DNA of 25,182 bases, from positions 1 through 25,182 of the forward strand of contig JASEEW010000005.1 in NCBI GenBank assembly GCA_030019485.1, written 5' to 3'. The notes under the pieces were generated by a model. The model saw nothing but the letters and a program-made list of their open reading frames with translations. It searched no databases and was not told the DNA's origin. Numbering within the stretch: the first letter of the stretch is position 1; each line of letters opens with the position of its first letter. Positions 14,605-21,498 of this stretch are shown one piece after another. A program made the position numbers and the translations under genes. The DNA comes from Thermoplasmatales archaeon (lineage in GTDB: Archaea > Thermoplasmatota > JASEFT01 > JAUWIS01).

Positions 14605-14731
14605 GCCTAACTCGTTCATATACGCAATATTTCGTTTATACCTCCAATGCGACGGAAAAGTGCTTTGCACTTTTCCTAGCATCTTAGGAAAAGCCTTCGG
14701 CTTTTCCGTAAGATTTGGCGGTATATATGAA
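14605..14731 (-). repeat. Degenerate attC- or attI-like site at the head of the cassette block
   Basis: On the - strand the site opens with TTCATATA (14731-14724) pairing with TATATGAA near 14620, and closes with GTTAGGC (14611-14605), 25 nt before the nuclease start. The opposite AAC box is missing, so this is either a worn attC or a primary attachment-like site. The double hairpin at 14654-14714 sits inside it. Confidence 0.45.
14654..14714. repeat. Double-hairpin element, copy 1
   Basis: Hairpin 1 is GGAAAAGTGC/GCACTTTTCC with a 3-nt loop (14654-14676). After TAGC comes hairpin 2, ATCTTAGGAAAAGCC pairing with GGCTTTTCC-g-TAAGAT, loop TTC and one bulged G (14681-14714). The same design, including the 4-nt linker starting TA and the bulged G, recurs at 20818-20877 with compensatory base changes. 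Confidence 0.65.
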
Positions 14732-14780
14732 GCTGGGATACTGCTGAACCCATTCATCAAGAGATAATCATCATCATTAC

Positions 14781-14787
14781 ATATAAA
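14781..14787 (-). promoter_or_regulatory. TATA box, possible cassette promoter
   Basis: TTTATAT on the - strand, between leuS and the first attachment-like site. It predicts initiation near 14757 and transcription through the head site into the nuclease gene, a position comparable to the cassette promoter of integrons. Inferred from sequence only. Confidence 0.4.
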
Positions 14788-14846
14788 CATGTTGAAGATT
14801 TTTTTTGTAACGAGAAGTAGAAACGCCTGATAAATGAGTGGATATT

Positions 14847-17660
14847 TTATTCCACATATATCGCAGGCCTGAACACCTCAGCATTTTTTGCCCTGCTTTT
14901 TGGGTCATAGCATTTCTCATCCGCAGAGTAAACCTCAACTTTGGAATTGAATTCTTTTTCAATAAAATCCTTTGCGTTTATGAGTAAAATTTTTTCATCT
15001 AGTAATCGATGTTTTTCGGCCCCAATTTTTTTCATGTCTTGGATGAGTTTCTGAGCATACTTTGATGCTTCTTTTGAATGCGGTTTTATATCCTTGTCCT
15101 TCATTGCCTCTTTCATCAGGTTTTTCATTTCAAGATTTTCTCCTAAACCAACCGCCATCTCAAACATTTTTCTTTTCCATTCCGGTGCTGTGTAAATAAT
15201 AATTCTTTTTGGTATAATATTTGTTACCTTCAGTATCTCGTTTGCATCCTCAATCACGTTTCTCAAAAACATTTCAGCATTCTCAGAGCTTTCATCAATT
15301 CTTTTTTCATCTGACAGGGGGTAGTCTGCGCAGGAAACAAAACCTTTCCCGCCTGTTTTTTCCCAGATTTCCTCTGCTGTGTGGGGTGTGAAAGGACACA
15401 TCAATCTTGCCCATGAATCAATTATTTCCATGATTATTTTTTTGTTCCTGCCGCCCCTTTTCAGGTACCATTTAACATCAGGGTATATTCCAAAGAATAT
15501 TTCATTTGCTGCATCCCTCAAATCATAATTCTCCATTGCATCTGTAATTTTTCCTATGCGCCTGTTTATTTTTGAGAGCAACCATGAATCAACAGATGTT
15601 TTGTTTTCCTGCTGGAATTCTAAAAGCTGATCAATCAAAGCCAGTATTTTCTCCACCCTGAATTTGTAGTTCAAAACAGCATCGGGTGCCCATTCTATGT
15701 CAACATTTGATGAGCCAATATGCGAGTAGTAAAGCCTCATTCCGTCAACAGAGTATTTTTCAGCAGCATCAGGTATTGGTTCAGCACCACCCTTTGATTT
15801 TGATATTTTCCCGCTTTTCTGGGTGACCCAGTAGTGCGCAAAAATCCCTTTTGGCCAGTGGTCAGATGGCAGTACAGCAACATGGTTCATCAAGAACACA
15901 GGGAAATGCACGGTTTTATGCTCCTTCCCACCAAGATTTATGTCCAGTGGGTACCAGTACCGGAAATCTTTTCTTATTTTTTCCGCAATTTTTGGATGCC
16001 TTTTTTCTTCACCAAGGAAAACATAATCAAAGAAATCCTTATTCATATCCTCAGCCTTTAACTCACCAGAATTTACATACTTTGAAAGAACATAATACAT
16101 GGGATATAATGTTGAATCAGATATAGGCTCAATAATCCATCCCTTTTCAAATGGAAACTCTGTCCCAAGCCAGTTGCCCTGCCTGACACATGCCCTGTCG
16201 CCAAACCAGTCCAGCACATTCATCATGCTATTCTGATATTCTCTTGGTTTAATGAACATTTTCTCAGCATGTTTTTTTGATTTTTCTGTAAGTTCAGGGT
16301 CAGAGTATTTTATAAACCACTGATTTGGTATACTTTTTATAACAACATTTTCACCGCATCTGCAAACAACAGGCTCAGAAAACTCAAGCATGGCATCAGC
16401 AACCCCTTCCTCTGTAAACTCGTTCTGCAGTTTCTCCTTTGTTTCAGAAACCTTTAAACCAGCATATTTACCGCAGTTTTCTTTTAGCACGCCGGAATGA
16501 AACTCCTTTTTGTAAACAATGTTTGTTGCTTCCTCCAGTTTTTCCCTGTCATCCAAACTTTTTATTTCCATCTGTCTGCATACCTCTACCGCAAGGAAAT
16601 CATTTTCTGTTTTAATAAGTGATATCGGCTTAATATTCTCAATGTCCTCCTTTGATATGCCATACCTGCTTAAATCCTTCTTTTTTGCGTCCTCCAGCGC
16701 AATGTAATCATAAGGGGCATGGGCAGGCACGCTCATAACAACACCTGTGGCAATGCTGGGGTCAACAAAATTTGATGGTAGAATCAGCACCTCCCTGCTT
16801 ACCCCTGGTACAACACATTTTTTTCCAATTAACCCGCTTCCTTTTATTGAACCTGCAATCTCAATATTCTTCTGGTATCCAAGTTTTACTGATGCCTCCC
16901 TGCTCACAATCCAGGTATTATTGTTGTATTTAATCTTAACATACTCCGCTTCGGGATTAAGCCACATATTTGTAACACCAAAAACTGTTTCAGGTCTCAG
17001 TGTTGATGCAGGAAGAATCACATCCTCTATTTTGAAGAACAGCAGCGTGAAGGGCAGAACCTCGGCATTCCCCCCTTTTGAGATGTCTGTCTCAGAAGGG
17101 TCAACAGCAACAGGGCCGCAGTTAGGGCAGAATGGTGCAAAATGTGGTTTCCGGATTAAAAGATTTTTTTCATTGAGTTTTTTGAACTGCCAAGAAATAA
17201 ATTTTTTATAACCAGGAGATATTGTACTCATACTTCTTCTGTAATCCATTGAGAAACCAAACCTTTTCCAGTAGTTGTTCATATAAACTTTGCTGAAATA
17301 TTTCACAACATTTACAGGGTTTGTTAATTCAGATATGGTTTTATCATCCAAGCCGGCATCCTTCAGCATGTTTATTGTTTCTTCATCTTCTCTTTCAACC
17401 CTTTTTGCAAGGGTCACAGATGGCAGTCCAGAGGCATGGAAACCTGCCGGGAAAAGCACATTAAAACCTTTCATCCTCTTATATCTTGCAATAATATCAG
17501 CATAGGTGAAGCCTCTCATATGCCCGACATGGAGAAAACCTGAAATACCAGGGTATGCGAATATGATGAAAAATTTTTTTCTGGAATCCAGCTCCCCATT
17601 AAATATCCCTGCGTTTTCCCATTTTCTCTGCCATTTTTTCTCTATCTCAACATGGTTCAT
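14847..17660 (-). CDS. leuS: Leucyl-tRNA synthetase, archaeal type
   Basis: 937 residues from ATG 17660 (MNHVEIEKKWQ). This start is preferred over upstream codons because a TATA core at 17683-17689 predicts initiation at that very ATG. The protein charges tRNA-Leu with leucine in the cytoplasm. The class I signature HVGH is at 44-47 and the second signature KISKSKGG is near 615-622. The editing (CP1) domain is recognisable from TLRPETVFG (about 219-227) and GVVMSVPAHAPYD. The zinc-like pair FCPNCGP occurs before it. Anticodon-binding and C-terminal domains follow, and the length matches archaeal LeuRS. It is divergent from the winged-helix operon. Confidence 0.97.
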   Translation of the reverse strand: MNHVEIEKKWQRKWENAGIFNGELDSRKKFFIIFAYPGISGFLHVGHMRGFTYADIIARYKRMKGFNVLFPAGFHASGLPSVTLAKRVEREDEETINMLKDAGLDDKTISELTNPVNVVKYFSKVYMNNYWKRFGFSMDYRRSMSTISPGYKKFISWQFKKLNEKNLLIRKPHFAPFCPNCGPVAVDPSETDISKGGNAEVLPFTLLFFKIEDVILPASTLRPETVFGVTNMWLNPEAEYVKIKYNNNTWIVSREASVKLGYQKNIEIAGSIKGSGLIGKKCVVPGVSREVLILPSNFVDPSIATGVVMSVPAHAPYDYIALEDAKKKDLSRYGISKEDIENIKPISLIKTENDFLAVEVCRQMEIKSLDDREKLEEATNIVYKKEFHSGVLKENCGKYAGLKVSETKEKLQNEFTEEGVADAMLEFSEPVVCRCGENVVIKSIPNQWFIKYSDPELTEKSKKHAEKMFIKPREYQNSMMNVLDWFGDRACVRQGNWLGTEFPFEKGWIIEPISDSTLYPMYYVLSKYVNSGELKAEDMNKDFFDYVFLGEEKRHPKIAEKIRKDFRYWYPLDINLGGKEHKTVHFPVFLMNHVAVLPSDHWPKGIFAHYWVTQKSGKISKSKGGAEPIPDAAEKYSVDGMRLYYSHIGSSNVDIEWAPDAVLNYKFRVEKILALIDQLLEFQQENKTSVDSWLLSKINRRIGKITDAMENYDLRDAANEIFFGIYPDVKWYLKRGGRNKKIIMEIIDSWARLMCPFTPHTAEEIWEKTGGKGFVSCADYPLSDEKRIDESSENAEMFLRNVIEDANEILKVTNIIPKRIIIYTAPEWKRKMFEMAVGLGENLEMKNLMKEAMKDKDIKPHSKEASKYAQKLIQDMKKIGAEKHRLLDEKILLINAKDFIEKEFNSKVEVYSADEKCYDPKSRAKNAEVFRPAIYVE

Positions 17661-17682
17661 TGTGGATGCATAGTCTCCCAGC

Positions 17683-17689
17683 AATATAG
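17683..17689 (-). promoter_or_regulatory. leuS TATA box (leaderless)
   Basis: CTATATT on the - strand, centred 26 nt before the A of the leuS ATG, preceded by a run of A. The spacing predicts a leaderless mRNA. Confidence 0.55.
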
Positions 17690-17713
17690 TTTTTTTGCAA
17701 GATATAGAAAACA

Positions 17714-17720
17714 TTTATAT
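17714..17720 (+). promoter_or_regulatory. TATA box of the winged-helix operon (leaderless)
   Basis: TTTATAT centred at 17717, which predicts initiation at about 17743, the ATG chosen for the first gene. It lies about 30 nt from the divergent leuS TATA box, so the two promoters share a very small region. Confidence 0.6.
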
Positions 17721-17742
17721 CCCAATTAAGCAATTAATGCTT

Positions 17743-18210
17743 ATGGGTTTTGAAATCATAGTAAAAGACACCACACCTATGGTGACAGAAAATGATATTG
17801 AGAAAGTCGCAAAACAATTTCTACTTCAGATAGGATACATAGTGAAGGGCTCATCACCTGATATTCCGCTGAAACTTTTTCTGGGATGCTTCATAAGAAG
17901 ACCGGATAAGGCATGGCTTGTTGATGAACTTGCATTTGAACTGAAAACATCAAGACCAACAATATATCGACATTTGAACAAATTAAAAGGTTTTGATATT
18001 CTTGAGGAGGTTCAGGTTGGTGAGGAGCAGAGAAAAAAGGCATACAGACTCAGATACGGCAATCTTTCAAAGGCATGGAATTTCGCAGAGGCGCATATCA
18101 ACGGGGCTGTTGAAAATTACAGAAAAACTGTGGAACACCTGCAGGAATTAATTGACTCGGAGGGAAAACATGGAGAAAAAAATCCAGCTGACAGAAGGCT
18201 CCAGATATAA
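17743..18210 (+). CDS. Winged-helix transcription regulator
   Basis: 155 residues from ATG 17743; ATG 17737 is close by, and a TTG at 17695 lies upstream of the TATA box and is unlikely. Residues about 40-105 form a winged helix-turn-helix (KLFLGCFIRRPDKAWLVDEL, then LKTSRPTIYRHLNKLKG as recognition helix and a basic wing QRKKAYRLRYG), as in ArsR/TrmB-like archaeal regulators. The C-terminal 45 residues are helical (AEAHINGAVENYRKTVEHLQ), probably for dimerisation. No ligand domain is visible. The next gene starts inside its last 14 codons, so they are likely co-translated. Confidence 0.82.
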   Translation: MGFEIIVKDTTPMVTENDIEKVAKQFLLQIGYIVKGSSPDIPLKLFLGCFIRRPDKAWLVDELAFELKTSRPTIYRHLNKLKGFDILEEVQVGEEQRKKAYRLRYGNLSKAWNFAEAHINGAVENYRKTVEHLQELIDSEGKHGEKNPADRRLQI

Positions 18211-18436
18211 AATCATGTCAATGGAAAGCAGGGACAAGCCATTAGCCACAAAAGGAACATTCAAAGGATACACAATGGTTGGCGACATCGATTCACTATG
18301 CATTGAGCTGGACGATTCACATAAGGGAATGGAAGGAAAAATCAGGGTTATACCGTCACACATGATAATCTCCATAGACATCATATCTGTTGCAAAGGAA
18401 GAAAAAAAGAAAACTGAATCAATGTATGTGGGATGA
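18170..18436 (+). CDS. Small conserved archaeal protein between two winged-helix genes
   Basis: 88 residues. ATG 18170 (MEKKIQLTEG) is chosen because GGAGG (18159-18163) sits just upstream. The protein looks all-beta with KGTFKGYTMVGDIDSLCIEL and a closing IRVIPSHMIISIDII, a size and strand pattern reminiscent of Sm-like/SH3-type barrels; this is shape only. It overlaps the regulator by 41 nt and the next gene by 4 nt. I suspect a conserved archaeal information-processing protein but do not recognise it. Confidence 0.75.
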   Translation: MEKKIQLTEGSRYKIMSMESRDKPLATKGTFKGYTMVGDIDSLCIELDDSHKGMEGKIRVIPSHMIISIDIISVAKEEKKKTESMYVG

Positions 18437-18744
18437 ATATGCAGATAAAAACAGGTTCCCTGGAGGAAAGAATCCTGAGAATTCTATTCAAAAAATATCC
18501 TGTAACAGTAGATGAAATCCAGGAAGAAATCGGCGTGAATGAGGACACACTTGAAAGGGCGCTGAAAGCGCTTCAGACAAAGGGGGCAATAATGCTTGAT
18601 GTTCTGCCTGATGAAACATTTGTGAGGTTAATCAACCCCAACCTGCATTTCATTGGAAGAAGCCATGTTCAGAGAAAAGCGCTGAAAAGAAAAACAGGGA
18701 AAAGAAAACCTGAGCAAAAGGTTAATGAGATGATGTATGGTTAA
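18433..18744 (+). CDS. Winged-helix protein with basic tail
   Basis: 103 residues with an ATGA overlap to the previous gene (ATG 18439 is an alternative). Residues about 9-65 form a helix-turn-helix (RILRILFKKYPVTVDEIQEE, GVNEDTLERALKALQTKGAI, then a wing ending VRLINPN). The C-terminus is very basic (QRKALKRKTGKRKPEQK), suiting nucleic acid binding. It closes the three-gene operon, convergent with pdxT after 7 nt. Confidence 0.8.
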   Translation: MNMQIKTGSLEERILRILFKKYPVTVDEIQEEIGVNEDTLERALKALQTKGAIMLDVLPDETFVRLINPNLHFIGRSHVQRKALKRKTGKRKPEQKVNEMMYG

Positions 18745-18751
18745 ACCATTC

Positions 18752-19339
18752 CTAGAAAATAGTTCGGAATTTTGTGCAATTCGTATGATCCCTCCTATTT
18801 TTTATCAGAGATAAAAAATATCTATGAATCCTCGTATCGTTCGTTAACTCAGGATGAAAAGAAAGCGCAATTTTGTTATCTTCCTGCGCCATAACAATCC
18901 TGTTTTCAAACCTTGCCAGGGTTCTGCACTCACCATAAACATGGGTGATGATAGGCGCCCTTATGAAAACCCCATGATAATCTTTTCTGAACCATTTTAT
19001 TTTTATGTCAGCCTCAAATGATTCCTTCTGCCTCCCGAAAGCATTTCTTTTAACACCCATGTTCATAAGACCAAGATGTTTTCTATCCATGAGAACGCAG
19101 CCTGCGCATGTCCCCATAACAGGAATGTCAAGTTTTTTTATTTCATCAAACAAACCTGTTTTTTTCATTATTTTTGATATTGTTGTGCTTTCACCACCTG
19201 GGATGATGAGCACATCAACATCCAAATCTTTCTTAACAGGAACAGCATTTCCTTTTATTTTCATTTCCTTTAGCGTCTTTTCAACAATTGATAGATGCTC
19301 TGAAACATCGCCCTGAACTGCGAGAACACCAATTCTCAT
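18752..19339 (-). CDS. pdxT: Pyridoxal 5'-phosphate synthase glutaminase subunit
   Basis: 195 residues from ATG 19339 (MRIGVLAVQGD), matching the family start; upstream codons add a poor extension. PdxT releases ammonia from glutamine and passes it to PdxS to make vitamin B6. Class I amidotransferase marks: GGES (48-51), nucleophile Cys78 in GTCAG, and the HPE pair in ALSFHPELTNDTRIHRYF near the end. The last 20 residues or so (SLIKNRRDHTNC...) extend slightly beyond the usual end. A TATA-like ATATTAT at 19359-19365 is about 23 nt before the ATG, suggesting its own leaderless transcript. PdxS is not in the window. Confidence 0.95.
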   Translation of the reverse strand: MRIGVLAVQGDVSEHLSIVEKTLKEMKIKGNAVPVKKDLDVDVLIIPGGESTTISKIMKKTGLFDEIKKLDIPVMGTCAGCVLMDRKHLGLMNMGVKRNAFGRQKESFEADIKIKWFRKDYHGVFIRAPIITHVYGECRTLARFENRIVMAQEDNKIALSFHPELTNDTRIHRYFLSLIKNRRDHTNCTKFRTIF

Positions 19340-19547
19340 ATCTTGTAATTGGATAGAGATAATATGAAGGTTTTGATAAAAGGAATTTCTTTCTGGAAAA
19401 AGAAATATATTCATTAATTGCCTTAATCATAATGGTAATTTCTGCAGTATGCACAGCCAGAATTATTCCACCAAACAGTATCAGTGCTTTGCTTATTAGT
19501 TCCAAACCGATTTCTGCTTTTTCTTTGTTCTTGTCTTCCGTGCTCAT
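19281..19547 (-). CDS. Small single-helix membrane protein, co-translated with ndk
   Basis: 88 residues at most. It starts in an ATGA overlap with the ndk stop. The first 45 residues look genuine: a charged start (MSTEDKNKEKAEIGLELIS) and one membrane segment (ALILFGGIILAVHTAEITIMI, about 22-42). The rest overlaps the pdxT promoter and the first 59 nt of pdxT and is low quality, so the tail may be an accident of a lost stop. Function is unknown. Confidence 0.5.
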   Translation of the reverse strand: MSTEDKNKEKAEIGLELISKALILFGGIILAVHTAEITIMIKAINEYISFSRKKFLLSKPSYYLYPITRYENWCSRSSGRCFRASINC

Positions 19548-19954
19548 ACGAAGTCAGCTTCGTCAAAAACAATGGATAATTCCTTTTCTGCATTTTCAAT
19601 GGAATCAGAACCATGGACAGTGTTTTTCCCAATATCTATACCATAATCTGCCCTGATTGTGCCTTTTTCTGCTTCGGCAGGATTTGTTTTCCCCATCATG
19701 GTTCTTACAATGGATATTACGTTTTCCCCTTCCAAGCAGAGCCCAACAATTGGTCCTGATGTGATGTAATCAACAAGTCCATTATAGAATGGTTTGCCTT
19801 CATGTACAGAGTAAAACTCCTCTGCAGACCCCTTTGTCATTCTGAGCATTTTCATTGCGGCAATCTTCATGCCTTTTTTTTCAAACCTATAGACAATCTC
19901 ACCAACAAGTCCTCTCTGAACAGCATCAGGCTTCAGCAAAACCAGTGTTCTCAT
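19544..19954 (-). CDS. ndk: Nucleoside diphosphate kinase
   Basis: 136 residues from ATG 19954 (MRTLVLLKPDAVQRGL), which overlaps the eL24 stop as ATGA and has AGGAG just upstream; ATG 19966 (MEQEM) is a close alternative. NDK moves the gamma phosphate between nucleoside triphosphates and diphosphates through a phospho-histidine: His114 in NTVHGSDS, with the usual following ENAEKEL. The position after eL8-eS28-eL24 is the classical archaeal order. Confidence 0.96.
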   Translation of the reverse strand: MRTLVLLKPDAVQRGLVGEIVYRFEKKGMKIAAMKMLRMTKGSAEEFYSVHEGKPFYNGLVDYITSGPIVGLCLEGENVISIVRTMMGKTNPAEAEKGTIRADYGIDIGKNTVHGSDSIENAEKELSIVFDEADFV

Positions 19955-20112
19955 CTCCTGCTCCATTTTCGCCTTCTTGGGTTTCTCTTCAGTTTCAGCA
20001 TGTTTTTTTCGCATTTGCTTGAACAGAAGAGCAACACGGTGGCATCCTTTCTTACAAACATCTTGCCTGTCCCTGGCTCTATGTCATCCCCGCAGAATGA
20101 GCATTTCCTCAT
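19951..20112 (-). CDS. rpl24e: Ribosomal protein eL24
   Basis: 53 residues, MRKCSFCGDDIEPGTGKMFV to the basic tail RNPRRRKWSRR. The zinc-binding cysteines CSFC (4, 7) and CSSKC (30, 34) are the family signature, and the length matches archaeal L24e. It sits 4 nt after eS28 and overlaps ndk by 4 nt. It is a component of the large ribosomal subunit. Confidence 0.96.
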   Translation of the reverse strand: MRKCSFCGDDIEPGTGKMFVRKDATVLLFCSSKCEKNMLKLKRNPRRRKWSRR

Positions 20113-20116
20113 TTTA

Positions 20117-20323
20117 TCACTTCGTTTGCAGTTTCCGCGCTTCCCTTGCGGTCTCCCTGAGCATGAGTATATCCCCAGGTCTTACAGGACCTTTGACGTT
20201 TCTTGTAATAATTCTGCCCTTGTCCCTTCCATCAAGGACTCTGACCTTAATCTGGGTAGCCTCGCCCCTCATCCCTGTTCTTTCCAAGACTTCAACAACC
20301 TCAGCAGGCCATGATTCATCCAT
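20117..20323 (-). CDS. rps28e: Ribosomal protein eS28
   Basis: 68 residues, WPAEVVEVLERTGMRGEATQ followed by RVLDGRDKGRIITRNVKGPV and the conserved end GDILMLRETAREAR. This is the complete S28e OB-like protein of the small subunit. It begins 4 nt after the eL8 stop and ends 4 nt before eL24, part of one operon. Confidence 0.97.
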   Translation of the reverse strand: MDESWPAEVVEVLERTGMRGEATQIKVRVLDGRDKGRIITRNVKGPVRPGDILMLRETAREARKLQTK

Positions 20324-20327
20324 ATTC

Positions 20328-20699
20328 TCACTTCTTCAGCGCAGCAATCTTCTCCAAGACTTCATCCACCGCAGCCTTTGATTTTCCAAGCTCCACTATG
20401 GCAATTGATGCTGTGGGAACATTCAAGCCAGAGGCTTTCCCCAGCTCCTGCCTGCTTGGAACATACGCGTACCCTACACCTTTTTCCTCGCACAGCATTG
20501 GCATATGCGCCAGTATTTCTTCTGGTTGAATATCCTCAGCCATAACAACAAACTTTGCTGTGCCTCTCTCCACAAGTTTTGTGACCTCGTTTGTTCCTCT
20601 TCTTATTTTTCCGGAGTCGCGCGCAAGCTCAACTGCCTCATATACTTTATCCACAAGCTCTTTTGGTGTTTCAAATCTTACATACATTGGTTTCGCCAT
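20328..20699 (-). CDS. rpl7ae: Ribosomal protein eL8 (L7Ae)
   Basis: 123 residues from ATG 20699 (MAKPMYVRF). A GTG 9 nt earlier is part of the ribosome site GAGGTG and is not the start. L7Ae binds kink-turns in rRNA, C/D and H/ACA guide RNAs and RNase P; the RNA-contact motif RRGTNEVTKLVERG and the LCEEKGVGYAYVPS loop are present. It is the first gene of the operon eL8-eS28-eL24-ndk. An AAATATCATT element near 20740-20750 could be the TATA box. Confidence 0.97.
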   Translation of the reverse strand: MAKPMYVRFETPKELVDKVYEAVELARDSGKIRRGTNEVTKLVERGTAKFVVMAEDIQPEEILAHMPMLCEEKGVGYAYVPSRQELGKASGLNVPTASIAIVELGKSKAAVDEVLEKIAALKK

Positions 20700-20727
20700 A
20701 TTTTTCACCTCTTTCAGACATGTTTAT

Positions 20728-20810
20728 GAAACTCCGAAACAATGATATTTTCAGATGAACGTAAATCGTTTTGGTTCGATTGCGGAGTTTCAGTCCTCAT
20801 TATTCATCTG
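20728..20810. repeat. Interleaved inverted repeats in the eL8 leader region
   Basis: Arm GAAACTCCG (20728-20736) pairs with CGGAGTTTC (20783-20791). Arm CAGATGAA (20752-20759) pairs with TTCATCTG (20803-20810). The two pairs interleave (A-B-A'-B'), the order of a pseudoknot. This lies in the 226-nt gap before eL8, which otherwise holds no gene. Confidence 0.5.
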
Positions 20811-20817
20811 GTATTAC

Positions 20818-20877
20818 GGAAAACACCAGAGTGTTTTCCTAATATTTCAGGAAAGGCTTTTTGCCTTTCCGTGAAAT
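20818..20877. repeat. Double-hairpin element, copy 2
   Basis: Hairpin 1 is GGAAAACAC/GTGTTTTCC (20818-20839). After TAAT, hairpin 2 is ATTTCAGGAAAGGC pairing with GCCTTTCC-g-TGAAAT, loop TTTTT, one bulged G (20844-20877). Compared with 14654-14714, the outer stem changes from ATCTTA/TAAGAT to ATTTCA/TGAAAT, so both altered pairs stay paired. Confidence 0.65.
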
Positions 20878-20925
20878 TCAGAGTTGGAAATAATGTAAAT
20901 GTATAATGGAATAATAAGTTTTTGG

Positions 20926-21498
20926 TCAAATCCTTCTTTTCCTGCCTGATGCTATTTTAATCAGGCCTTCCTCACCCTCTTTAGGCCCCCTGGCAAATAT
21001 TATGTCGCCCTTCTTGAGAACTGTGTTTTCATCAGGTCCGAAAAACCATGATTTTTCCCTTCTAATAGCAATTACCCACATCCCTGTTTTGGATGTCAGT
21101 TTTGTTTCCCCAAGTGTTTTATCAGTTAGCACAGACTTTTCATCAACAGCAACCCTTGCTATTATGGTGTCTGACTCCATAACACTCATTTTAAGTATTG
21201 GATGGGGTTCAATATCCCTGAGAACAACATCTGCTATCTCCATCGCCCCATCAGCAATGGATTCTATGCAGTTTGCAAGTCTGAGCATCACAAGTGCCTT
21301 TTCAACATTCCCATCATTTACAGCGGAGGCAACAGATTTTTTCTGTATATTTGTATTCAGCTCATCAATCATTTCCTCCAGATTAAAAACCTCCTCCGCG
21401 ATTTCCCTGCTGTTGTAAAGCAATGCTGAGTAGGCTAAATCAATCATCAGCTCTGAAGTATCTTTCATCTCCAAAAACAGTTCCTCTATTTCATTCAT
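20926..21498 (-). CDS. PhoU-like/RCK_C (TrkA_C) protein, copy 2
   Basis: 190 residues from ATG 21498. The N-terminal half is a PhoU-like helical bundle (IEELFLEMKDTSELMIDLAY, then NLEEMIDELN). The C-terminal half, from about 105, is an RCK_C/TrkA_C domain (SVLTDKTLGETKLTSKTGMW, VIAIRR, ending LKKGDIIFARG), which binds small ligands and gates ion transporters. It overlaps its paralogue upstream by 8 nt and follows two MgtE-type genes. I infer that it regulates that transporter. Confidence 0.88.
   Translation of the reverse strand: MNEIEELFLEMKDTSELMIDLAYSALLYNSREIAEEVFNLEEMIDELNTNIQKKSVASAVNDGNVEKALVMLRLANCIESIADGAMEIADVVLRDIEPHPILKMSVMESDTIIARVAVDEKSVLTDKTLGETKLTSKTGMWVIAIRREKSWFFGPDENTVLKKGDIIFARGPKEGEEGLIKIASGRKRRI

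Noticed and set aside
14551..14790. Open frame of 79 codons between leuS and the nuclease gene
   Set aside because: It crosses the double hairpin and the GTT core box and overlaps the nuclease start; composition is not protein-like.
18765..18845. Hairpins (ATTTTTTATC/GATAAAAAAT and GAATT/AATTC) resembling the double-hairpin family
   Set aside because: They lie in the 3' coding end of pdxT, and part of the likeness comes from codons for the conserved PELTNDTRI segment.
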